Assembly: GCA_032173965.1 (NCBI GenBank)
Contig: JAVUNC010000004.1
Location: 23,103,001-23,167,000 of the forward strand
Direction of reading: 5' to 3'
From: Sitta carolinensis
Lineage: Eukaryota > Chordata > Aves > Passeriformes > Sittidae
Length of the DNA stretch: 64,000 nt
Shown: positions 24,021 to 34,900 of the stretch, one piece after another
Layout of the letters: each line of letters opens with the position of its first letter
How positions within the stretch are numbered: the stretch's first letter is position 1
The notes under the pieces: model-generated
What the model saw: only the letters and a program-made list of their open reading frames with translations
Told to the model about the DNA's origin: nothing
Databases searched by the model: none
Made by a program: the position numbers and the translations under genes

Positions 24021-24565
24021 ATGAGTCATAAAATATCTCGAGTTCTAAAGGCTCATCGAAGTCCAACTCCTGGCCCTGCACAGGACTATCCCCAAGAGTC
24101 ACGCCATGTCCCTGAGGGTGTTGTCCAAATGCTTTTTGAAATCTGTCAGGCTTGGTGCTGTGAGCACTGCCCTGGGGAGCCTGTTCCAGTGCTCCATTAC
24201 CCTCCAGGAGAAGAATGTTTTTCTAATATCCAACCTAAACCTCCCCTGGCACAGCTTCAGTCCCTTCCCTTGGGTCCTGTTACTGCCACCACAGAGCAGA
24301 GATCGGGTCTGCCCCTCCTCTCCCCTCACAAGAAGCTGTAACTGCAGTGAGGTCTCCCCTCAGTCTCCTCCAGGCTGAACAGACCAGTGACCTCAGCCAC
24401 TCCTCACACAGCTTCCCCTCAAGGCCTTCACCATCTTTGTTGCCCTTCTTTGGATGGCCTGAAGTAGCTTAATACCCTTCTTATATTGTGATCCCCAAAA
24501 GTGCACAAAGGACTTGGAAGCGAGGTCACACCAGTGCAGAGTGGTACAATCACCTCTCTCAACCT
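24021..24565 (-). mobile_element. CR1 LINE fragment (3' end, minus strand)
   Basis: About 545 bp of CR1, the main avian non-LTR retrotransposon, 5'-truncated as usual. Read on the plus strand it shows a decayed end (GAGTCATAAAATATC-like), then CCAACTCCTGGCCCTGCACAGGA, the CTGTTCCAGTGCTCC segment, CCAGGCTGAACAGACC, and the GATCCCCAAAAGTGCACA region. All are typical of CR1 in reverse orientation. The 3' terminal octamers at the left end are badly eroded. The reading-frame tail is listed separately. Confidence 0.9.
24099..24329 (-). pseudogene. CR1 ORF2 (reverse transcriptase) C-terminal remnant
   Basis: Within the CR1 fragment, 76 codons stay open on the minus strand and end at the expected ORF2 stop. 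The residues include FRLDIRKTFFSWRV, HWNRLPRAV and SLTDFKKHLDNTLRDM. These match the conserved CR1 ORF2 tail (RLDIRK-x-F, HWNRLP-x-V, FK-x-x-LD, LRDM). This is only the extreme C-terminus: the endonuclease and polymerase domains are absent, so it cannot move by itself. The open frame suggests a moderately young insertion. Confidence 0.85.
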
Positions 24566-27500
24566 GATTCTTGATGCAGATATTTGAGCTTTTCTTAATG
24601 CAAAGACCTTGATAATCTCTTGAAATGTGTCATTTTGCATTTCCGTGTTTTTGTCTCAAAAGACAAAGTCATTGCCAAAGTCATCAACAGGCATTTTATG
24701 CCTGGCAATTTCACCATCAGTGTCTTCAGGCACTGAGATGAATGTACCTGCATATTTTATTTTTATTTCCCCTAGTAGTTCTTTGCAGGATACAGGGATA
24801 AAAACCGCCTATAGTGAAGGAGTGGGGAACCTTCTAACCTGTTGCATCTATTCATTCACAAATTACAGGTGAACATACATAGAATTGTGACTTTGCATGT
24901 GTCTATCTTCTATGAAGTAACTGACTGCTTTATGTCTCAGATTATTCCTTTGGAGGTGAACAGGGACTAGTTTTGCTGATGCTGGATATATTATTCAAAC
25001 ATTTTTACCCTTTATCCTTGGCGTTATAATGTCAGGTAAGGACATCACCTTCCCTTTACAGGGTAAGGGTGTAACCTACTCTTTACAGGAAAAAGGAGTA
25101 GGTAGAGTGAAGATAAGCCAACTACTTCTAGCTGTGATCCCACACCAGTGTCTCATCTGTAGGCAAACGCTTGAGCACTGTCTCCAGTGTTTTGGGGCTG
25201 GAAACTGTAACAAAATTATTGTGGGAGGCAGCAAAAGGACTAACTAACTGCTGTGCTGCTCTCGTTTCTACATAGCTTATTGCTTTTAAAACAGAAGGCT
25301 GTACTTCTCTTTGTCTTATGCAATGTACCAGCATTAAAGCAAAACAGTCCTGCTCTGAAAAGTTCAATAGAGGAGGATAACTTTGTTTTGCAAAAAAAAT
25401 TCTGTTACTTCATAATATAAGGTCCTTCCATTGGGAACAATATCCTATTTAGAAAAAAAGGTGTGAAAGTGAAGCCTCAAGGAACTGGAGGTGGGCTGCC
25501 CCAGAGCCGTGAGCAATGGGAGTCCCTGCACAGCAGGCTGTCCCACAGCTGTGGACACTAAGAGCTCCAGCTATCAAGGAAGAATGAGTGTGGAATCCCT
25601 GAGAGCCAGAGCTCCCAGCACTTCCCAGATCTCTGTCAAGGATCCAGGTCAGCAAGCTGTCAGGAAGCTGAGTAGGGTTCTCAATGAAACACTAGATTTT
25701 GATGAGTCAGCAAATGCTCAATTAAAAACATGTCCAAATTTTTCCAACCAGCTCTACTGACAATCTAAACAAATAAAGGGTGTGGGGAGGAAATATTATC
25801 CTTATTTTACACCAAGGGGACTGAGGCATAGAGATATAATGTCAGGTCTGCAGTCCAGAGGCAAACCTAGATTTCATGTCATCCCTTGATCACAAGAGTC
25901 TCTTTACTCTAAACTTAATTTGCCATTACAATTACCTTGTGACATAAGTATTACTTTAATTTTATAAATGGGAAAACAAAATAACTTGTACAACAGCAGC
26001 TGGGAAGCCTGTATCTTGAACCCAGTGTTCCTAAAGCTGCAGAACTTCAGTAGCAAGCCTGCCTGTTTCTTTGTGGATAAGGTACACAGATAAGATACAG
26101 ACATACTCAGACAACCTTGCAGCAATGGTATAAATTCCTACAGCAAAATACTCTTATGCCACAGTCTTCTTATACTGAAGCCATACTGTCCATGCAAAAA
26201 TGTTGGTTTACTATGACTAAAATCCTCGTGGGTGGTTGTGGGTAGTACAGAACTTAAGCTTTAGATAGAAGGAGGTAATTAATTCTTCCCTAAACACTCA
26301 TATATACAGTTCAACTGGTTTTCCTAGTTCTGATAAACACAAGTGGCTATATCTGTGTCTAGGCACATCACATCAATTCTCTTCCCAGGTCTTTCATGAT
26401 ACGAGGTTTCTCAGGCTTCTCTATATAAATATTAACTCATCCTTCAGCTGGATTTCCACTGTGAACACAGCCCTAATTGTAGGGAAGAACTGTAGCATTC
26501 CCTGGTATCAAAGTCCATTTTTATTAGTAGATTGTCATTTCAAATTTCAAAGAGCTTGTCTTTGTTGTCTTGCTCCTGCTTATTTTAAAATTGAGGGTTG
26601 AAATTTCCTAAACTGCATTCTTTTAGGGAATATAGCTATAGAAAACCTGCTATTCTGCTATGCTGCTCATAATCCTTTTAATTTTTACTCCTTTTGGCCT
26701 TAGAGTGGGGATTTGTTTTATAAGGTCATGAGTAGCATTTGAGATATGGACATGACTTGTCCTACTGTGAAAATTGGCTCAAATTTGGCAAAGCCACCAA
26801 CCTCTTATAAATCTGTTTCTAACTGCCTAATACAGAACCAAAGTTTACCAGCTAAAATGCACAAATCCTGGCTCATTGAACAGGCTGTATGGGTTCTGTC
26901 CTTCCTGAGAGACAGCATGCTTTGACCCCTTCGGGCCATCCAAGGACCAGATGGGGGGCGTCAGTACCTTATTTCTGCCATTCTCACAGCGCTGCCCCTC
27001 CCTGCACCCAAGTGCCACAGAGGCAGAAGCCATCCAAGATACATACAAAGAGACTGAGAGCTTGACCAAATGAGGGGGGAAAGGCCAAGCCAGAACTGCT
27101 GGTCTAGGGTGAAGCCGTGGCTGGGAATTGTTGAGGAAAGACTGGACTGTAACCAAGTAGGCAGGAAGTAAAAATTAGAATTGCTCTGGCAAAGAGAATT
27201 TGACATAAAGAAGAGTGGATAACAGGATTAGGAGCTCTCAGGGGAAATTAAGAGAAAACCAGGATTCACTAGAAAAAAAAGAGATGGACATTGTGTGAGA
27301 AATGTGAATGGGATGCATAGAGTCATGGGAGTAGAATCAGCTAGACTTGCCTGGGAAGGAGATTGGAAAAAAATATGTAGAGACAGAGCTGAGAACCAAA
27401 GGATGTATTTTGGAAGTGAGGCTGAGATTTTGATGGGTGAAGACTGGAAACAGAGGAAAGAGAAGACTTAGAGCCAGATGTAAGATGATAGTGATCCAGC

Positions 27501-30500
27501 TTGATGCAAAAGAGTCTGTGTTCCTTAAAACTCTGTTTCCTCCACAATCTTGAAAATCACCAATATCTCTAGTGTCAGCAGATATGTTTTAGAACCATTG
27601 GAAAAAATGTGCTCTCCTCATTTACATTTACAGAGATCATGAAAGTTATTTTTATGGATAAATCTTATGATCGAACATAATATCTCATATGAAGTTTTGA
27701 GATCTATTTTTGTAAAAGAAGAATGACTTGCAAAATGAAACTTTAAAAGTTAGCAAATCCTGCCTATGCTTGCAAGAGAGAAGCTTGCAACAACGGCTTT
27801 CATATGGGGCAAAACTGAGTAAAATGAAAACAGATCGCCTAAAGCGGATGTTATGGAGATCTTTAAAAGTCATGAGTGGAATCACCTCTTTAAAAAGAGA
27901 GTGGAAAGGGTTTTTCAGTGTTTTTCAATACAAGCTCTAAGGTACAAAAACTGAAATTACATGAGGCAGATTCAAAACAAAAGGAGATTCTATTGCTTGT
28001 CACAGACTGCTGTGGGGCTAAAAAGCAATACATCTAAGTGAAAAATGGATAGACGTATGTAGAATAAATCTGTTGGTGAATTAGACCTGTCTCCAGACCC
28101 TGAACCACAAAGGGGGGTTTGGAGAAGGCTGGGAGAGCTTGGTAGAAGTTTGCCCCGTCTTTACTTCTTTCTGTATCTGCCATTCTTACTGACTTGTAGA
28201 GGCAAAAAGTATAACCAAATCCATAAGAAGGAATCTCCTGGGAGGCAGAGAAGAACAGAAACCTGCCTCAGTTAGTGTACAAATGAACTTGTTTCCCTAT
28301 CACTGCAAGGGCATGATGCAGAAGACAGTGTAAATCACACCACAAACACAAACATGCCCACTGCCACCCAGAAAAAATCCTCAAGAACTAGCTCAGAATA
28401 CAAGCTGGCCCAATATGATTCCTCCTTTTCTGGTGGTAAGAGACATCCTTTCTGGGCAGGACCTGAAGGTAAGGAATGGAACGAACAGAGCACAGGCATA
28501 TAGACATATAGACAGACATTGCTGAGATGGACCAGTCAGATCTTGTGCAGTCTTATGTTATGTGTGAGGGGAGCCAAGGAGTCCAGTAGGGCAGAGGAAC
28601 AAGAAGGAGCCCTGCAAGGACAGTCAGGAATGGAGAGGAACTACTACATTTCTCACCTGAGGTTGGAGAGGATTGCAGGATTCAAGGAAGCCTTCATTTC
28701 CTTCAAACACAGACAGATGCAGGTCATGGCCATTGTTAGAAAAAAGGCACACATCCAGAGGACCCATAATCTAAACAAGTCTACTTGTCTAAACTAGTCT
28801 AACTGTAATCTAGGCTAATTATTTTTTTTATGTTACATTAAACAATTACTACAAAAATGCACCTTCAACATGAGAGATGTTCATTACTCTTACTCTGCAG
28901 GTCACCTACCTCAGTGATGGGAGGTATGAGTTTGATACCCTTAACAATCTGAATTCATGTCTAATCCAGTCCTCTGAAGTCTGTTAGAATCTGCTCCAGT
29001 CACATTTTAAAAAGTGTGTTACCAAACTTTGAGAGAGATCTATAGGTTGTGGGTCTCAAGTGGACACAAGTGCTTCTAAAATACAGAATGAGAGCTTATA
29101 AGACTGTACCTAGGCCACTGTCCTCAATGTTTTGGTTTACCTGACCCTACACAAATACATATTGAGTCTGCTAACTGTAATCAACTTTCTGCACAGACTG
29201 ATGGCCATGGATCCTATTATGTGCTGCTTAGGTCTCCACATGACACTCATGTCTAAGCTCTCAATCAAAGTCCTTGACTCTAGGAATTCAGGTGCTTAAA
29301 TCCTTATTTGGATCTAGATCTTTGGCCTTAATATCTGGGTCTCGTTTCTGAACATTTAACAACAGAACTGATACTAGTAAGTAATCTTCTAGGATATTGC
29401 TGAAGATAAGACCATCTGTAAAGGTTTAAATTTTAAAGCTCAAGGGAGACTGAATTGTATCTAATGCTATCTGGCTTTGCTTAGTCTATTGACAATTGCA
29501 GTGAGTAGGTGATGGAACTGTGAAACAGTTTTGTGAGTAGCAGAATGGAAAACTCCCTTAACGTTCAGAGCTGGTGCTTAGCGACAATTTGCAGTTCCTT
29601 CTAGAGGCAGTTACAGGCAATTTTCACCATTAGATTAACATTTGGGTTTTTTTCCCAAAGCTTAGTGAGCTTGGCCACTTTAGGTGTGGCAACCACCAGC
29701 AGAATAACATAACACTAGAATAATCAGGTTCATACCAAATAATTACATTCATACAAAACAGACTGAGGACTTTACACATGGCTCACCAATGCTTTCCCCC
29801 AAAATTTCAGGCTTTTTTATTATTTTAGATATCAAGGTTGTTCTACAGAAAAAAATAAAAACAGGTTTGAAGTCTTAATAGTTGGAGTACTAATCGCCCT
29901 AAATTGGGTGATTTTTCTTCTTCCAGCTGAAAGTAAAATGCCCAGGAAGAAATTTGGTTAAAGGAGTAATTGGGGCCTATGCTTTCATCAGACTAGAAAT
30001 GACAAATTGTAGTGAATATCAGAACATTCTTTTTATTTCACCTCTGTCATCTTTAATGTGAAAGACCAGTATTCAAATTCCTGTGGCACAATCCAGAAGG
30101 ATCTACAATAAAAAACATCTATGAATCAAGTAAAAAAAGGACTTGGTGGCAGTGTCCCAGATTTCATCACTGTGATATATTCGTTTCTTGAATGGAAAAA
30201 TTTGAGTTTCATTCAGTTGCAGACATTACGACCCCATATTACAACACCATACCAATATAATTACACTAGTAAATTAAGACCTAAACCCAGGTACATGAAC
30301 TATGTACTTTTTATGTAACTAAAATAATATCTATATGTCGGATAACATATACTTCACAAAGAGAGAAAATACATTAAAAGAACCTGTAGAAAATATCCAG
30401 TTATGAAAAGCAGAAAAAAAAGTGTGTGAACATGGGCATGTGTGTGTGGCATGGGATAATAAAAGATTAAGAATACTGAAAAAGCAGAAACTGAAACGAG

Positions 30501-30960
30501 AAAATAAAAATCAAACAGTAACAAAAAAGGAAAACATGTAATGAAAAACACAGCAAAGAAAATATAGGCAATCTTTGTAATATGGGGGGAAACATTCAAA
30601 GAAATAAAAATGGAACATTCTAAAACTGGTAAAGACGTGTCTTTTTATACCTAAGACTAATGAACTGAAGGATGCCATTTTCAACACACACTGAAAACCA
30701 GCTAGGACGAGGTCAACAACAGCAAAGGACAAAGCTTGTCCCAGTTAAAACCTGGCAAAGGAAACAGATCTTAGCAGACGGTATTGCACACTCACTTTTT
30801 TCAAAACAAGGAGATCTCCACAAGCTTCAGGATAGAACTTATTTTTTAAAGACAAGGAATAAATACTTAACTACAGCCTAGAGCTCAATAAGGAATTTCT
30901 TCTGGGAAGGTCATTAAACTGCTTTCTGCAAGACCTCTTGCATTTTCTTCAGAAGCAGAT
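24566..30960. other. Intergenic DNA, right part
   Basis: AT-rich sequence leading to the AGPAT5 CpG island. I saw no exon, RNA gene or identifiable repeat beyond low-complexity tracts. Frames of 60-103 codons (for example 26845-27156 minus and 28519-28797 plus) have no recognised motifs. Confidence 0.6.
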
Positions 30961-31410
30961 GGTGCCTCTGGCTTTTGCTGCTACCAGGTTATGGGGGGCA
31001 GAGCCGGAGGGTCAGAGGGGAGAGGCGGCGAGGCAGGCAGCTGCCCGCTCGTGCGAGAACGCGCCCAAGCGCCAGCTGGGCACGGGAAACGCCTCCTGAA
31101 CCCTGAGCATCTCCAGCATCTGCCTGGAGCTGGCAAAGGGAGAACTGCAATTATTCTAGTGCTCCACTTTGGAATCATAGGCTGAAAGTGAGAGAGTGGG
31201 AAGGAGGCGGGGGACGGCCAGGAAAAATGAGTAAAATTTTCTTCTAATTTATGCTAGGATACAATTAATAGAAACTAAGCTCATCAGTCATAAATGCATG
31301 TGCCTCGTTTTGCGCGGAGCCGAGCAGCCCGGCCCCGTTACAGCCGCTTCTGGCTGGGGAGCGGTGGGGATGCGGACAGGCCGACGCCGCGGCCCCGGCT
31401 GCGGGCGGGG

Positions 31411-31430
31411 CCCGGCCCGGCCCGGCCCGG
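31411..31430. repeat. (CCCGG)4 tandem repeat
   Basis: Four perfect CCCGG pentamers directly after GGGCGGGG in the AGPAT5 promoter. Confidence 0.85.
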
Positions 31431-31513
31431 CGCCAGCGCGGCCCCTCCCGCCCGCCCGGAAGCGCCGCGGGCCCGGGGCCGCCTTCCTGCGGCGCGGCTC
31501 CGCCTCCGCCGGG

Positions 31514-31525
31514 CAAGATGGTGGC
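31514..31525 (+). promoter_or_regulatory. AGPAT5: YY1 / TISU-like element
   Basis: CAAGATGGTGGC matches the TISU/YY1 consensus SAASATGGCGGC at 11 of 12 positions. TISU elements sit just downstream of the start site of housekeeping genes. Here the embedded ATG opens the first upstream ORF and not the AGPAT5 frame. Confidence 0.6.
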
Positions 31526-31550
31526 GGTGGCGGCGCTGGAGGAGCCGTGA
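31518..31550 (+). other. AGPAT5 upstream ORF 1 (10 codons)
   Basis: ATG within the TISU-like element, ten codons (MVAVAALEEP), then TGA. It is in a different frame from AGPAT5 and ends 178 nt before the main start. It counts only if transcription begins upstream of 31518. Confidence 0.55.
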
Positions 31551-31570
31551 GCCTGTATCCTCTCCTGCCG

Positions 31571-31587
31571 CTCTCTCTCTCTCTCTC
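31571..31587. repeat. (CT)n run in the AGPAT5 5' UTR
   Basis: About 17 bp of alternating CT in the presumed 5' UTR. Confidence 0.85.
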
Positions 31588-31647
31588 CTCGTCCTTCCCC
31601 GTTGCTGCTTCGCGGCCGCCTGGCGGGTGTGTCCGGCGCGGCGGGCG

Positions 31648-31680
31648 ATGCGGGCGGCGGGGCTGCGGGGCTGTGTGTGA
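31648..31680 (+). other. AGPAT5 upstream ORF 2 (10 codons)
   Basis: ATG, then MRAAGLRGCV and TGA. It is in the same frame as the main AGPAT5 start but is closed before it. Context GGGCGATGC, with G at -3. Confidence 0.6.
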
Positions 31681-31691
31681 GCGCGCTGCCC

Positions 31692-31709
31692 ATGTGGGTG
31701 TCCCGGTGA
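31692..31709 (+). other. AGPAT5 upstream ORF 3 (5 codons)
   Basis: ATG TGG GTG TCC CGG TGA, ending only 19 nt before the AGPAT5 start codon. This leaves little room for efficient reinitiation. Confidence 0.6.
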
Positions 31710-31728
31710 GGCCGGGGGCAGCGGGAAG

Positions 31729-31947
31729 ATGCTGCTGTCGCTGGTGCTGCACACCTACTCCATGCGCTACGTGCTGCCCGCCGCCGTCATGATGGGCACG
31801 GCGCCCACCTACATGCTGGCCTGGGGCGCCTGGCGCTTGCTCTCCGCCGTGCTTCCCTCCCGCTTCTACCGCGAGGTGGATGACCGGCTGTACACCATCT
31901 ACCAGAGCATGGTGCTCTTCTTCTTCGAGAACTACACGGGCGTGCAG
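31729..31947 (+). CDS. AGPAT5: AGPAT5 coding exon 1 (residues 1-73)
   Basis: Starts MLLSLVLHTYSMRYVLP and ends YTGVQ at a GTGAGC donor (31948), phase 0. This is the human AGPAT5 N-terminus with conservative changes, which fixes the start codon. The start has A at -3 (GGGAAGATGC). Residues about 13-43 form a long hydrophobic stretch (two helices around GTAPTY), followed by DDRLYTIYQSMVLFFFENY at the entry of the acyltransferase fold. The region is GC-rich like its promoter, unlike the AT-rich later exons. The open frame continues to 32115 but enters the intron there. Confidence 0.96.
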
Positions 31948-34900
31948 GTGAGCCGGCTGGGCCGGGTAGAGCAGGGCAGGGCAGGGGGGCTCCGGCGGTC
32001 CGGGGTCTCGGCTCCCCGGCCCCCTCGGGCCGCCCGCGGGCAGGTGCGGCGTGGCCTGTGCCCGGGACCGCAGAGCATCCGCCTCGTTCCGCAGCCGCCG
32101 CTGCTCTTCTGGTGATGCTTTTCACGGAGTGTTGGTGTTGTGTTCGTTTTGCAGGTCGGGGAAACGGAAGAGGTGCGACACCGGTCGTGCTCTGTCAGCA
32201 CTTGAATGGCAGCCGCCTTTGCACTCTTTGAACCCCTGTGGCCTGTGCTGCACGTCTGTAGTGTTAAATTGGCAGCAGATGAGAAAGCTGTCATCAGCTA
32301 TAATTGTACATAATACACGTACAAGGTTTTAATAAATAGATTCCTTAATCTGTCAGTTATTACAAATTTTCAGTTTTCGTGCAGTCTGCCTCATGTCACT
32401 CTTTGGCCCTTAAATTTTGGATCAGCCATGGATTGTGATTATTCAGGATCTTGGTTTCAGGTTAATAAGTCGGAATTGGAGGCCTCCCTTGTATGATCAG
32501 AGGGGTATTTGCATTCAGGTGATTATACCTCACAAAGTGCTCAGTGTTTGAGAGGTTATATTTGTCCATAATTTGGAAGGTAGGCAAGGAGACCTTTAAT
32601 TCTGCATGTAAAAAATTATAAATTACAGGTGCTTCCTGTGCCTAAACATGACCTTCAAAAATTTTTGAATATACAGGAGGCTTTTTTGAAGTTAGTATTA
32701 GTTTTAGGTGCTTGAGAGCAAAGAATACAAATACGTGTTGACACATGACAGAGCTCATGCAAATAAGGTCTTCTCATATTTACAGCTAAGGCCTTTTTCC
32801 ACTCTCTAATGAAGCATTTATTTCAGAATCAGGCTGGATCTCCCCTAGTTTCCACTCTTGAGTGCAGTTGTAGGCCTTGCTTTCATACTGACTCATGGGA
32901 ATTCCACAAAGCCAGCTAAAGGTACAAGAGCTGCACAGTTTGACATCAGAGTAAATAGAACACATACAAAATTGAAGCAAGATCTTTTAGTGGTAGTTTT
33001 TGATTCAGTTTGTAATTTATGTAACTTCGCCTTACCTCTTGTCCAAATAAGCTGACTTGTGTTGTGCTTGATATATTAAAAAACAAAAAGGGAAGAAGGA
33101 GTAGTAGTTTACAGGTACTTACAGTTTTAGCTGCCTTCTGTTTTATGTAGTGTCTCTAGTGCAGATACCTTGATGTGTAGGAACACACCTTGGTCATTAA
33201 CTGCTGAAAGTAGTGGCATAGAAGTTTAACTTAACCTTTTCTGAGAATGAAAGCCAAAAATGAGTTTATAAATTGTAGTGGAAAAGCTTCTCAAACTGCC
33301 TACAACTGGTCTGCAGACAGTAGCAAACACTTAGAATTTTAAGAAGAACTTTTATCCAAAATAAACACCTGTGACATTGAAGAAAGGAAAATGCTAACCA
33401 AAAGAAACAACAAGGCAGCCATCATCTGTTGACCTCTGTTTCATTGCATTGATAAACTTCATACGAACACAAAAATGGTGATGATCAATTATAGGCCACT
33501 AACAGGAGATCAGTTGGGATAATGTTGAAATAGAGATGCTTTTACACATTAAGCAGTAAATAATGATTAGAAATGGTGGAATAGGAGTCATATGCCATAG
33601 GATAAATAAAAGAGTAACCATGACTGGAAGGAAAATAAAAACTTGGAAAATACAAGTGTAGAGAGGTAAGAGCTATAACCCTTAAAATCCATGTGTCATT
33701 TAACTGGGAGATAGTCCCCATTTGTTTAAGGGAAAGAAATAGGGTGTCCTTTTAGACCTGACGTGTGAACACTGCACGTGTTTTAACTTGAAACTCACAG
33801 TGGAAAATTAACCATGTGCCTGAGTGTGAGATTGGGACAGTAACCTGAGAGCTTCTGTGGATGGGCTGTCTTGAGGCATGTAAGTAGATGCAGAAGTGTA
33901 GCATCATTAAACTTAATTCTAATAAACCAGCAAAAATAGTAGCTTCATAAAGGCAACTATAGGGCTCTACCAGCACTAAGGCACCATAAGAGCCATTGGA
34001 GGGAGGAATTCTCTTTCAGGTCTTTTAATTTATTCAATCAATTGAAGTGTATTGGGATATTTATTTTTGTAACTTGGTAAATAGGAGATAACAACCTCAT
34101 CCATCAGAATACTGGAACTTGTAGTCTCACTCAAGTCGTTAGGATTCTACAGATGCTTAAGTGACTTTTTGTTAGCACTGTTGCCGTCTTACTGTATTTA
34201 AAATGTCTTTAATGTTAGGTACTGTTTAGCATCTTCTGGTTTTATACTTAAGGTATTTATGGGTTTTCAATACAAGAACACACTGAACTAGTTGTGAATG
34301 TTTGAGGTGTCTGATCTTAAAATAATTTGCCAAAATTTCAAGTAATGTGAGTGGATATTAATAAGGTAGAGTTGGTTATGATCATAGACATCGATGACTA
34401 TCTTTTTGACTCAAATACTAGTGTATTGTGATACTTGTTTTTATTTATCTGTGAAGAGGTGATGTTTCTCTCTATCGTTTGCTGTTAATCCATTAAGTAT
34501 CTAAATCTGTCTCCCTCTCATGACTGCATGCACAAGTGTATTTTTCTTCTTTTATTTGTTCTTCTTCACTTGGATCTTCTTAGCCAATTCTTTAAAAACA
34601 AAAACTGTAGTTCATGCTAGGAGGGCTTTTTGTCTTTGTAGCAAAGTCCTCTGTTTTGAAATGGAACTAAATAAGGTGATAACCTGATCTGCATGATAGA
34701 AAATCTTGAAATACTAGTCTTTCCCTTTCTTCTAAGTATTTGACTTGAGATATAAAATAATTGCAGAGCTATAATTGCTGTGAGCTCTGGAAATTTTAGG
34801 TCCTAGAGAGTGGCTCATGAAGTAACTGAGTTTTTTATTTGGTAAGTAAAAAAGTATTTACTTGTAAATACTTTCTCTTTTTAAATTTGGGTCAGACTTG

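Larger units (their letters stand above)
30970..32125 (+). promoter_or_regulatory. AGPAT5: AGPAT5 CpG-island promoter
   Basis: GC-rich domain covering the 5' flank, 5' UTR, first exon and start of intron 1. It is densest at about 31300-32100. There is no TATA box. GC boxes (GGGCGGGG), four CCCGG pentamers at 31411-31430, a YY1/TISU-like element at 31514-31525 and a CT run are visible, as expected of a housekeeping promoter. Large overlapping open frames on both strands here (up to 164 codons) are compositional artefacts, apart from exon 1 itself. The transcription start probably lies at about 31450-31515, by inference. Confidence 0.8.

Noticed and set aside
31265..31792. Open frames of 128-164 codons on both strands in the AGPAT5 promoter
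   Set aside because: They overlap each other in a CpG island, with Ala, Arg, Gly and Pro-rich composition. Only the exon 1 frame has homology.
31948..32115. Extension of AGPAT5 exon 1 to the stop at 32115
   Set aside because: AGPAT5 similarity ends exactly at the GTGAGC donor and resumes in frame in the exon at 45946.
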